A stretch of DNA of 64,000 bases from Rhodobacter sp. Its GTDB lineage: Bacteria; Pseudomonadota; Alphaproteobacteria; Rhodobacterales; Rhodobacteraceae. The stretch is taken from positions 930,001 to 994,000 of the forward strand of contig JAIXUH010000002.1 of the NCBI GenBank assembly GCA_027484145.1, written 5' to 3'. Each line of letters starts with the position of its first letter. The first letter of the stretch is position 1. Below, piece by piece: positions 45,892 to 53,649 of the stretch. The notes beneath the pieces were generated by a model. That model saw only the letters and a program-made list of their open reading frames with translations, did no database searches and was not told the origin of the DNA. The translations under genes were made by a program, and so were the position numbers.

Positions 45892-46581
45892 TCAGTAGGA
45901 GGACGCATTGTCGATGTTGAACGAATAGAGCGTGCGGGCGCTGCCATAGCGGCGGAATTCTTCAGGCCGCGCCTTGGCATCGGCCTCGCCGCGCGAAAGC
46001 AAATCCTCAAGGATTGCAATGTGTTCCGGGCGCATTTCCTTTTCCACGCAATCGGCACCCAGCGATTTGACAGACCCGCGCACGAACAACCGCGCCTCAT
46101 ACAAACTGTCGCCAAGCGCCTCGCCCGCATCGCCAAGGCAGACCAGATTGCCCGACTGCGCCATGAAGGCCGACATATGGCCGATGTTGCCATGCACCAC
46201 GATATCTATGCCCTTCATCGAAATGCCGCAGCGGCTGGACGCATTGCCCTTGATAACCAAGAGGCCACCCCGCCCTGTGGCGCCCGCATATTGGCTGGCG
46301 TCGCCATCGATGATGACGGTGCCCGACATCATGTTTTCGGCCACGCCCGGCCCTGCGCTGCCCTTGATACGGATCGTCGCTTGCTTGTTCATGCCCGCGC
46401 AATAGTACCCGGTCGATCCGCGCACAGTGATGTCCACCGGCGCATCAACTCCGGCGGCAATCGCATGCGCACCCTTGGGGTTGACTACCTCCCACGCGGT
46501 CATGTTGGTCTGGCCCTTCAGGCCATGCAGCGCGGAATTGAGCGCGCGCAACCCCTCGGCGCCAAGGTCAAAGGTCTGCAT
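45892..46581 (-). CDS. mgsB: N-methylglutamate synthase subunit B (GXGXG domain)
   Basis: A 229-residue beta-helix protein like the C-terminal domain of glutamate synthase (GXGXG repeats; GlxC type). The repeated pattern TVRGSTGYYCAGMNKQ, IRIKGSAGPGVAENM and LLVIKGNASSRCGISM reflects the coils. It is a structural/catalytic subunit of N-methylglutamate synthase. It lies 4 nt after mgsA and 9 nt before mgsC. Confidence 0.9.
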   Translation of the reverse strand: MQTFDLGAEGLRALNSALHGLKGQTNMTAWEVVNPKGAHAIAAGVDAPVDITVRGSTGYYCAGMNKQATIRIKGSAGPGVAENMMSGTVIIDGDASQYAGATGRGGLLVIKGNASSRCGISMKGIDIVVHGNIGHMSAFMAQSGNLVCLGDAGEALGDSLYEARLFVRGSVKSLGADCVEKEMRPEHIAILEDLLSRGEADAKARPEEFRRYGSARTLYSFNIDNASSY

Positions 46582-46585
46582 TCGC

Positions 46586-47482
46586 TTAACGCTCCCAGAA
46601 ATAGACGGTGGCGGGTTCAGGCTCCCACACGCGGGCGGTTTCGATCCCCGGCAGGTTCACCAAGGCGCGGTATTCGCTGCCAAATGCCACATACTGATCC
46701 GTTTCCGCCATGACGGCAGGCTTGCAGGCGATGGGGTCGCGCACCACGCCAAAACCGTTCTTGGTGCCGACAACAAAGGTGAAAAAGCCATCCAGATCGG
46801 TCAGCGTCGCCTCAAGCGCATTGCCGAGTGTCTCGCCGGTTTTCAGCTTGTGGCTGATGAAGGCCGCACCGACTTCGGTGTCATTCTCGGTTTCAAACGT
46901 CATGCCTTGACGCTTCAACTCACGCCGCACGCCATTGTGGTTGGAAAGTGACCCGTTGTGCACAAGGCACTGGTCCGCCCCCGTGGAAAACGGGTGCGCG
47001 CCCATGGTGGTCACAGCAGATTCGGTGGCCATACGGGTGTGGCCAATGCCATGGGTGCCCGACATCTGGGCCAGGTCAAAGCGCGCTGCCACGTCGCGGG
47101 GCAGGCCCACCTCCTTGAAAATCTCGATGCTTTCGCCCGCGCTCATTACCTTGATGCCGGGGCGCAGCGCAGTCACAGCGGCGCGCGCGTCATCCAATGC
47201 GGCCATCGGAACATCCAGCACGATGTGGGTATCCTTGACCTCGGCTGTCAGGGTCACGCCGAGGCGGGCTGAAAGATCGTCCGCCAGCCCCTTGAAATCA
47301 TTTACAGGATCGGCCGACTGCAGGGTCAACTTGGCGCGGCCCTGTTCGGGGCGGCCGTAAATGGCGATACCTGCGGAATCGGGGCCACGGTCGGTCATGG
47401 TGATCAGCATGTCGGTCAGCATCGCGCCCAACTGCGACTCAAGCTTGGGGTCTTTCAGGAATAATCCAACGATTCCACACAT
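46586..47482 (-). CDS. mgsA: N-methylglutamate synthase subunit A (class II amidotransferase)
   Basis: A 298-residue Ntn-type glutamine amidotransferase domain. After Met removal the nucleophile is Cys2 in MCGIVGLFL. GTHGIGHTRMATES and CLVHNGSLSNHNGVRREL are class II motifs, and DTEVGAAFISHKL follows. In the NMG pathway it would cleave gamma-glutamylmethylamide to release methylamine for the synthase. It opens the mgsABC-gmaS transcription unit; AGGAG precedes the ATG. The candidate operator lies 70-95 nt upstream. Confidence 0.92.
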   Translation of the reverse strand: MCGIVGLFLKDPKLESQLGAMLTDMLITMTDRGPDSAGIAIYGRPEQGRAKLTLQSADPVNDFKGLADDLSARLGVTLTAEVKDTHIVLDVPMAALDDARAAVTALRPGIKVMSAGESIEIFKEVGLPRDVAARFDLAQMSGTHGIGHTRMATESAVTTMGAHPFSTGADQCLVHNGSLSNHNGVRRELKRQGMTFETENDTEVGAAFISHKLKTGETLGNALEATLTDLDGFFTFVVGTKNGFGVVRDPIACKPAVMAETDQYVAFGSEYRALVNLPGIETARVWEPEPATVYFWER

Positions 47483-47552
47483 CGGGTCGTCTCCTCATCA
47501 TCTTGAGGAAAGGCTAGCCGTCCGCGGGACAAACTTCAACTGCTAAGAAACA

Positions 47553-47576
47553 TTTTCACCTTAAGGGAAATTTCCC
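47553..47576 (-). promoter_or_regulatory. Candidate XRE-cupin operator upstream of mgsA
   Basis: TTTTCAC (47553-47559), then CTTAA, then GGGAAA (47565-47570), abutting TTTCCC (47571-47576), which together make the perfect 12-bp palindrome GGGAAATTTCCC (47565-47576). The same TTTTCAC..GGGAAA pair is found before the regulator gene at 48336-48352. Confidence 0.6.
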
Positions 47577-47646
47577 GCTGACAGATCGCACAATCCTTGG
47601 GCAAGGCCCGCAGACCGCGCCCCCGGTGCACGCACCTTCGGTGGTA

Positions 47647-48300
47647 TCACCCCTGCGGATAGCAGATGACCGACAGATAGCGCGCGGGCAGCTTCACCAG
47701 CACCTCGGGGCCATGCGGGGCATCGGCGTCAAAGAACAGGCTGTCGCCGGGTTTCAGGGCAAAGACCTGATCGCCGTGGCGATAATCCACCTCGCCCTCC
47801 AGCATATACAGCAGTTCCAGCCCCTCATGCTGAAAGGCAGGAAAGGTGTCGCTCTCGGTGGTCAGGGTGATCAAATAGGGTTCCACCACCACACCCGAGG
47901 CGTTTGATCCGATATGCCCCAACAGGTTATACTGGTGCCCTGCCCGCGTGCCGCGCCGCTCAATCTCGACATGCTGGCCAGCCTTGACATGCTGCGCCTC
48001 GCGCCGTTCCTCATAGCTTTTGAAGAACGCGGTCACGGGCACGGAAAAGGCGTGGCTCAGCACTTGCAAGGTGGTCAGCGACGGCGAAGTCTGGCCATTC
48101 TCGATCTTTGACAGCATCCCGATGGACAGCCCGGTTACAGCCGCCAGATCGGCCACGGTCATGCCTTGCTGCCGGCGGAAATTCCGCACCTCACGGCCAA
48201 TCGCTGCCTCCAGATTGCGCTCGGAAATCTCGCGCACACGATGGGGGTCCTGATCAAAGGCCGGTTTGCCGCGTGGCAAGATGGACGGGTCGTCTGGCAC
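47647..48300 (-). CDS. XRE-cupin transcriptional regulator of the NMG cluster
   Basis: A 217-residue regulator: helix-turn-helix of the XRE family (GREVRNFRRQQGMTVADL, GLSIGMLSKIENGQTSPSL) and a C-terminal cupin sensor domain (LELLYMLEGEVDYRHGD, GDSLFFDADAPHGPE). I choose GTG at 48300 (VPDDPSILPRG) with AGGGG upstream. The longer GTG at 48342 lies inside the putative operator and lacks a binding site. It separates mgd and mgs blocks, as in other methylamine clusters, and probably senses a pathway metabolite. Confidence 0.88.
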   Translation of the reverse strand: MPDDPSILPRGKPAFDQDPHRVREISERNLEAAIGREVRNFRRQQGMTVADLAAVTGLSIGMLSKIENGQTSPSLTTLQVLSHAFSVPVTAFFKSYEERREAQHVKAGQHVEIERRGTRAGHQYNLLGHIGSNASGVVVEPYLITLTTESDTFPAFQHEGLELLYMLEGEVDYRHGDQVFALKPGDSLFFDADAPHGPEVLVKLPARYLSVICYPQG

Positions 48301-48335
48301 GAAGATGCCCCTGAAATAGCGAAAACGCTCAAAGA

Positions 48336-48352
48336 TTTTCACTACAGGGAAA
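48336..48352 (-). promoter_or_regulatory. Candidate autoregulatory site of the XRE-cupin regulator
   Basis: TTTTCAC (48336-48342), TACA, GGGAAA (48347-48352) lies 36-52 nt upstream of the chosen GTG start. The near-identical site at 47553-47570 before mgsA suggests one regulator binds both. Confidence 0.6.
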
Positions 48353-48373
48353 CATGCGCAGCGGCAAGCCGCC

Positions 48374-48940
48374 TCAGATCACGGACCGAGCCGCCACGTC
48401 GATTGCATGCCACAGGCTTTGCGCCGAAGATCGCGGGCCATAAAGCGTCACCTGATCCGCCGCCCGCTTGATCAGATAGCACCCCAGATGGTCAATCACC
48501 GTGCGTGTGGCAAACCCCACCGGCGCCACTGGCAAGTCCACATTGCACAGCCGCGCAAACAGCGGGTGCAGGTCCGGGGCAGACAGATCAAACCGCACCC
48601 ATGCGTCGGTCTGTTCCGTAACCGATGCCGCATCCCCGAAAATCGTGCGCAGATGCGCGGCAATATCCTCGTGGCTGGCAAAGGGTGCTTCGACAAACCA
48701 CATCTCGGGGGCCACCCAAAAGGCTGACCACTGCCCCCCAAATTCGGCCTTTCCAGGCGGCGGCAAAGGCAGACCAGCGTCTGACGCCCCGCGCACCACA
48801 TCGGCGGCCCTGCCCCGGCGCGTGGCAACCGACCCCAAGGCCACGTCAAACCGTTCGGTGATGCTGATGGGGCCGATCTCGGCCATTCTTGGCGCGGCGC
48901 CGCCAAGGGCCGTCACTGCGTGCAATCCATGTTCAGCCAC
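48374..48940 (-). CDS. mgdD: N-methylglutamate dehydrogenase subunit D (SoxG-like)
   Basis: A 188-residue protein matching the gamma subunit of heterotetrameric sarcosine oxidase. SAFWVAPEMWFVEAP and the C-terminal VGFATRTVIDHLGCYLIKRAADQVTLYGPRS block resemble SoxG. I place the start at GTG 48940, inside the end of mgdC (8-nt overlap), rather than at the TTG at 48964. It completes the MgdABCD complex that oxidises N-methylglutamate. It is the last gene before the regulator. Confidence 0.85.
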   Translation of the reverse strand: MAEHGLHAVTALGGAAPRMAEIGPISITERFDVALGSVATRRGRAADVVRGASDAGLPLPPPGKAEFGGQWSAFWVAPEMWFVEAPFASHEDIAAHLRTIFGDAASVTEQTDAWVRFDLSAPDLHPLFARLCNVDLPVAPVGFATRTVIDHLGCYLIKRAADQVTLYGPRSSAQSLWHAIDVAARSVI

Positions 48941-51884
48941 GAAGACGCTCCCCCATCGGGTCAAGGAAATGCGGGCTCACAATCTCGACCTCGGTATCGA
49001 CCTTGGTCAGCAGGTTCACTGCCCGCATCCGGCGGCCAATCTTCTGATCGCCTGCCTTCAGATAGCCAAGCGCGATCTGGCTGTTCAGATGCGGGGAATA
49101 GACGACCGAGGTCAGCCACCCGCCGTCATTCGCGGCCACGGGCGCGGCCCCGATCTCCAGAAAATGGCTGCCCGCCGAAATGGCCCTTGCCGGATCAACG
49201 GGCTTGACCCCCACCAGACGGTATCCGTCCGGTTCCGTCATCCCGTCGCGCTGCGACAGGACCATGCCGATGCTGTCTTTCTTGCGCGACACCATCTTGC
49301 CCAGACCCATGTTCAGGGCCGTTGATTGACCGTTCAACTCGTTCCCGGCCACATGCCCCTTTTCCACCCGCATCACGCCAAGGGCTTCGGTTCCATAGAC
49401 CACCGCGTCAAAGGCGGCCCCTTCCTGCATCAAGCGGCGGATCAGCGCATCGCCATAGCGGGTCGGCACCGCGATTTCATAGGCCAACTCGCCCGAGAAA
49501 CTGATGCGGAACAGCCGCGCCCGCAGCCCGCCGCAAACGGTGATATGGCCCGCCGCCATATAGGGGAAGGCGGCGTCCGAAATATCCTGATCCACCAGCT
49601 TTTCCAGCAGTTTGCGCGCATTGGGCCCCGCCACCGAATACTGCGCCCAGGCTTCGGTGGTGGATATCAGTTGCACATCCATGTCCGGAAACAGGCACTG
49701 ACGCACATATTCCAGATGCCGGAAGACGGGCACCGCATTGGCGGTGGTGGTGGTCATCACGTATTCATGCGGGCCAAGGCGCGCAGTGGTGCCGTCATCC
49801 ATCACCATGCCATCTTCGCGCAGCATCAGGCCATAGCGGCACTTGCCCACCGGCAGGGTCGAGAAGGTGTTGGCATAGACCCGGTCCAGAAACGCCCCCG
49901 CATCAGTGCCCTGAATGTCGATCTTGCCCAATGTCGTCACATCGCAGATGCCGACCGACCGGCGGGTCGCTAGCACCTCGCGATCCACGCTTTGCCGCCA
50001 CGTCGTCTCACCCGGCTTTGGCAGCCATTGCGTCCGCAGCCAGTTGCCCACCTCGACGAACACAGCACCCTGTTCCTTGGCCCACAAATGGCTGGGCGTC
50101 AGGCGCACCGGCTTGAACTCTGGCCCGCGCGACCGCCCGGCCAGTGCACCCATCGCCACCGGGGTATAGGGCGGGCGGTAGATGGTGGTGCCAGTTTCGG
50201 GAATGGTCTGGCCCGTCAGCCCCGCCATGACAGCGATCCCCAGCACATTGCCGGTCTTGCCCTGATCCGTGGCCATGCCAAGGGTGGTATAGCGTTTCAG
50301 ATGCTCAACGGAGGTGAAGTTTTCCTGATGCGCCAGCACAACATCCTTCACCGTCACATCGTTCTGTTGGTCAATCCACGCGCGACCCTTGCCACCCGCC
50401 ACATGCCACAGCGGGCTGATCCGCACCGGCGCATCCTCGGCCTGCGGCAGGTCGGCGGGCTTGGTTAGCCGTCCAAGGCTTTCCAGTACTGCCAAAGCCT
50501 GCGCCTGCCCCGTGTGCAGGGCGCCCTGCGTTGACATGACCCCCGCTGCCGCCCCGGCGACGCTTAGCCCCGAAGGACCACCCTCACCCGGAACAAAGGC
50601 GAGGAGACCCTCATCCCAGCGGGGTTTGCTGCGGTGATGCGAGGTGATGTTGACGTTGGGGTTCCAGCCGCCCGATACGGCCAACGCATCAACCTGCAGC
50701 GTTTCCGCCCGGCCATTAGCCTGCCGCAAGGTGATGCCCGTCAGCCCAAGACGTCCCGCGGTATCCGTCACCACTGCACCGCGCAGGTGCCGGATGCCGG
50801 GCAAAAGATCGCCCCCTTCGCGGCTGTCGATCACCGCGACCACATCCACGCCTTTAGACGCCATATCAACAGCGGTGCGCAAACCATCGTCATTGTTGGT
50901 GAAAACGGCAATGCGGTCACCTGCCTTTGCGCCCCAGCGGTTGGCGTAGGCCCGCATGGCCCCCGCCAGCATGATGCCCGGGCGGTCGTTGTTCTCGAAC
51001 GCAATCGGCCGCTCGGTCGCGCCGCCGGCCAGAATGGCGCGGGCAGAATAGATGCGCCAAAGCGTCTGGCGCGGCTTGCCGGGCAAGGGTTCAGGCAAAT
51101 GGTCGCTGACCCGTTCAACCGCGCTGTAAATTCCATGGTCCATTGGTCCCAGCACGGTGGTTCGCGGCATCAGGCGCACATTGGGCAGGCTGGCGAGTTC
51201 TGCTACCGCCGCCGCGGCCCAACTGGCCGCCGTCTGATCCCCCACGGCATGGGTTTCGGCGTTCAGCCGCCCACCCATTCGAAAATCCTCATCCGCCAGA
51301 ATGACCCGCACCCCCGCACGCCCGGCGGTTAGTGCGGCCATCAGGCCCGCAGGCCCCGCGCCGATGATGAGCAGATCGCAGTGCAGGAACCCCTTGTCAT
51401 ATTCATCAGGATCCTCTTCGCGCGACAGCGACCCAAGCCCCGCCGCGCGCCGGATGATCGGCTCATAGACCTTTTCCCAGAACGAGGCAGGCCACATGAA
51501 GGTCTTGTAGTAAAACCCTGCCGTAAAAAAGGAATTCAGCCTGTCGTTGATCGCCATCGCATCAAAGCGCAGGGATGGCCAGCGATTCTGGCTGCTGGCT
51601 TGCAACCCATCAAACACCTCGACCACCGTCGCCCGCGTGTTGGGTTCGCGCCGCGCGCCGGTCCGCAACTCGACCAGCGCATTCGGCTCCTCACTTCCCG
51701 CTGACAAAGGCCCGCGCGGGCGGTGATACTTGAAGCTTCGCCCCATCAGCCGCACGCCATTCGCCAAAAGGGCCGAGGCGAGCGTATCACCGGGATGCGC
51801 GGCAAAGGACTGTCCGTCAAAGGAAAAACGCAATGTGGTGCTGCGGTCGATCTGGCCGCCTGCAATACGGTGGGATTGGGTCAT
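48933..51884 (-). CDS. mgdC: N-methylglutamate dehydrogenase subunit C (SoxA-like)
   Basis: A 983-residue alpha subunit. The N-terminal ferredoxin-fold region (GDTLASALLANGVRLMGRSF) lacks cluster cysteines, as in SoxA. The FAD/NAD domain has LLIIGAGPAGLMAALTAGRAG. The C-terminal GcvT-like tetrahydrofolate domain includes RRSVGICDVTTLGKIDIQGTDA and GMVMDDGTTARLG. This subunit hands the methyl carbon to THF as 5,10-methylene-THF. It overlaps mgdB by 4 nt. Confidence 0.93.
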   Translation of the reverse strand: MTQSHRIAGGQIDRSTTLRFSFDGQSFAAHPGDTLASALLANGVRLMGRSFKYHRPRGPLSAGSEEPNALVELRTGARREPNTRATVVEVFDGLQASSQNRWPSLRFDAMAINDRLNSFFTAGFYYKTFMWPASFWEKVYEPIIRRAAGLGSLSREEDPDEYDKGFLHCDLLIIGAGPAGLMAALTAGRAGVRVILADEDFRMGGRLNAETHAVGDQTAASWAAAAVAELASLPNVRLMPRTTVLGPMDHGIYSAVERVSDHLPEPLPGKPRQTLWRIYSARAILAGGATERPIAFENNDRPGIMLAGAMRAYANRWGAKAGDRIAVFTNNDDGLRTAVDMASKGVDVVAVIDSREGGDLLPGIRHLRGAVVTDTAGRLGLTGITLRQANGRAETLQVDALAVSGGWNPNVNITSHHRSKPRWDEGLLAFVPGEGGPSGLSVAGAAAGVMSTQGALHTGQAQALAVLESLGRLTKPADLPQAEDAPVRISPLWHVAGGKGRAWIDQQNDVTVKDVVLAHQENFTSVEHLKRYTTLGMATDQGKTGNVLGIAVMAGLTGQTIPETGTTIYRPPYTPVAMGALAGRSRGPEFKPVRLTPSHLWAKEQGAVFVEVGNWLRTQWLPKPGETTWRQSVDREVLATRRSVGICDVTTLGKIDIQGTDAGAFLDRVYANTFSTLPVGKCRYGLMLREDGMVMDDGTTARLGPHEYVMTTTTANAVPVFRHLEYVRQCLFPDMDVQLISTTEAWAQYSVAGPNARKLLEKLVDQDISDAAFPYMAAGHITVCGGLRARLFRISFSGELAYEIAVPTRYGDALIRRLMQEGAAFDAVVYGTEALGVMRVEKGHVAGNELNGQSTALNMGLGKMVSRKKDSIGMVLSQRDGMTEPDGYRLVGVKPVDPARAISAGSHFLEIGAAPVAANDGGWLTSVVYSPHLNSQIALGYLKAGDQKIGRRMRAVNLLTKVDTEVEIVSPHFLDPMGERLRG

Positions 51885-52165
51885 TTGCTGCGCCGCAAGG
51901 CAAGGGCCACATCGCGCGCCAGTTCCACTTGGGTAATCTCATGCGTCAGTGTGTTGCGCGTGACCACCAGCCACGACCTGTCGCCCTGTTCATGATACCA
52001 CAATTCGCGGTGCAGACCCGCCGGGTTGTCACGGGTGTAAAGCCAGTCGTGAAACGCCTCGATTCCCGCCGTCATAGTATCGGGGCGGTTCATAAGGCTG
52101 GCATCGCCCAGATAGACGAATTCCTGCGCGTCACGCGGGCCAAGGATCGGGTGGTTGATGATCAT
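51881..52165 (-). CDS. mgdB: N-methylglutamate dehydrogenase subunit B (SoxD-like)
   Basis: A 94-residue small subunit. MIINHPILGPRDAQEFVYLGD and ELWYHEQGDRSWLVVTRNT match the delta subunit of sarcosine oxidase. SoxD uses a His/Cys zinc site, but there is no Cys in this sequence, so zinc binding would be incomplete, as seen in many mgdB proteins as I recall. It is 10 nt from mgdA and overlaps mgdC by 4 nt. Confidence 0.87.
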   Translation of the reverse strand: MIINHPILGPRDAQEFVYLGDASLMNRPDTMTAGIEAFHDWLYTRDNPAGLHRELWYHEQGDRSWLVVTRNTLTHEITQVELARDVALALRRSK

Positions 52166-52175
52166 CTTCTGGCCC

Positions 52176-53426
52176 TCAATGCAGGTTCGGCTGGGCGCCC
52201 TGGCCCTTTTCATCGATCATCCGGCCCTTGAGGAACCGGTCAAAGCGATAGGCGGTGGCGGTGGGGTGCGGCACATCACGTGCGAGCAGGTGGGCAAAGC
52301 ACCAGCCACTGGCGGGCGTGGCCTTGAACCCGCCATAGCACCAACCGCCGTTGAAATAGAGTCCGTCGATATGCGTCTTGTCGATGATCGGGCTGCCATC
52401 CATCGACATGTCCATGATCCCGCCCCAGGCCCGCAACAGGCGTGCGCGGCCAATCATCGGCATCAGGGCCATGCCGCCTTCGGCCACATCCTCGATCACC
52501 GGCAGGTTGCCGCGTTGGGCGTAAGAGTTGTAGCCGTCGATGTCGCCGCCGAAGACCAGACCACCCTTGTCGGACTGGCTGACATAAAAGTGCCCCGCGC
52601 CAAAGGTCATCACGCCATCAATTACGGGCTTTAGTCCTTCGGACACAAAGGCTTGCAGCACATGGCTTTCAATCGGCAACCGCATGCCAGCATGGGCCAT
52701 CACCCGCGACGATGACCCTGCGACCGCCACGCCCACCTTTTTCGCGCCGATAAAGCCGCGACTGGTTTCCACCCCAAGGATACGGCCATTCTCGATCCGC
52801 ATTCCCGTCACTTCACAGTTCTGAATCAGGTCAACGCCCCGGCTGTCCGCCCCCCGCGCATAGCCCCATGCCACCGCATCGTGGCGCACGGTGCCGCCCC
52901 GGCGCTGCATCAGGGCGCCCTTGATGGGAAAGCGCGCATTGTCAAAGTTCAGGAACGGATACATCGCCCGCACCTGATCGCGGTTCAGCAGTTCCGCATC
53001 CGCGCCATGCATCATCATGGCATTGCCGCGCCGGGTATAGGCATCGCGCTGACCATCCGTGTGGATCAGGTTGATGATCCCGCGTTGGCTGACCATGGCG
53101 TTGTAGTTGAAGTCCTGCTCCAACCCCTCCCACAGCTTCAGGCTGAACTCGTAAAAGGGTTGGTTCCCATCCAGCAGATAGTTGCTACGGATGATGGTGG
53201 TGTTGCGGCCCACGTTGCCGCCGCCCAGATAGCCCTTTTCCAGCACGGCAATCCGCGCCTGACCAAATTCTTTCGCCAAGTAATGGGCGGTGGCCAGACC
53301 ATGCCCGCCGCCACCTACAATCACATAGTCATAGGCCGCTTGCGGCACCGGGTCGCGCCATGCCGGGGTCCAGCCCTTGTGGCCCCGCAAGGCCTCGGCG
53401 ATCACCCGGAAACCGGAATAGCGCAT
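52176..53426 (-). CDS. mgdA: N-methylglutamate dehydrogenase subunit A (SoxB-like)
   Basis: A 416-residue flavoprotein of the DAO/SoxB family. The FAD site is YDYVIVGGGGHGLATAHYLAKEFG; KGYLGGGNVGRNTTIIRSNYL and AWGGIMDMSMDGSPIIDK are typical of the beta subunit. It oxidises N-methylglutamate to glutamate and a one-carbon unit with MgdB-D. I start at ATG 53426 because AAAGG abuts the ATG at 53435. It is the first gene of the mgd operon. Confidence 0.93.
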   Translation of the reverse strand: MRYSGFRVIAEALRGHKGWTPAWRDPVPQAAYDYVIVGGGGHGLATAHYLAKEFGQARIAVLEKGYLGGGNVGRNTTIIRSNYLLDGNQPFYEFSLKLWEGLEQDFNYNAMVSQRGIINLIHTDGQRDAYTRRGNAMMMHGADAELLNRDQVRAMYPFLNFDNARFPIKGALMQRRGGTVRHDAVAWGYARGADSRGVDLIQNCEVTGMRIENGRILGVETSRGFIGAKKVGVAVAGSSSRVMAHAGMRLPIESHVLQAFVSEGLKPVIDGVMTFGAGHFYVSQSDKGGLVFGGDIDGYNSYAQRGNLPVIEDVAEGGMALMPMIGRARLLRAWGGIMDMSMDGSPIIDKTHIDGLYFNGGWCYGGFKATPASGWCFAHLLARDVPHPTATAYRFDRFLKGRMIDEKGQGAQPNLH

Positions 53427-53490
53427 GTGGTGCATCCTTTGCCGCATCGTGCCGGGCAATGTGGCCCGTTCGCGGGCGGCGACCAACCCC

Positions 53491-53520
53491 ATTTCCGCCA
53501 TCATGGTTCGTATTTCCGCC
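53491..53520. promoter_or_regulatory. Direct repeat ATTTCCGCC before the mgd operon
   Basis: ATTTCCGCC occurs at 53491-53499 and 53512-53520, spaced 21 bp (two helical turns), in the 223-nt gap between divergent mgdA and the MaoC-Pta gene. The gap holds no gene I can support. It may bind a regulator; no palindrome like the TTTTCAC..GGGAAA site is seen here. Confidence 0.4.
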
Positions 53521-53649
53521 AAAGCCTGCCCTGCACGGCAGATCAGCTGGCATGGCGCAGTCCGCTTGCCCTTCATCAGGGCTTCGCGCAGGCTTGCTAT
53601 GACAAAGCGGCAGATTGCACCCGCAGACACCCACCACAGGGACCGCACG

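Noticed and set aside
47647-48342. Longer GTG start of the XRE-cupin gene at 48342
   Set aside because: It has no Shine-Dalgarno and lies inside the TTTTCAC..GGGAAA motif shared with the mgsA promoter; GTG 48300 has AGGGG upstream.
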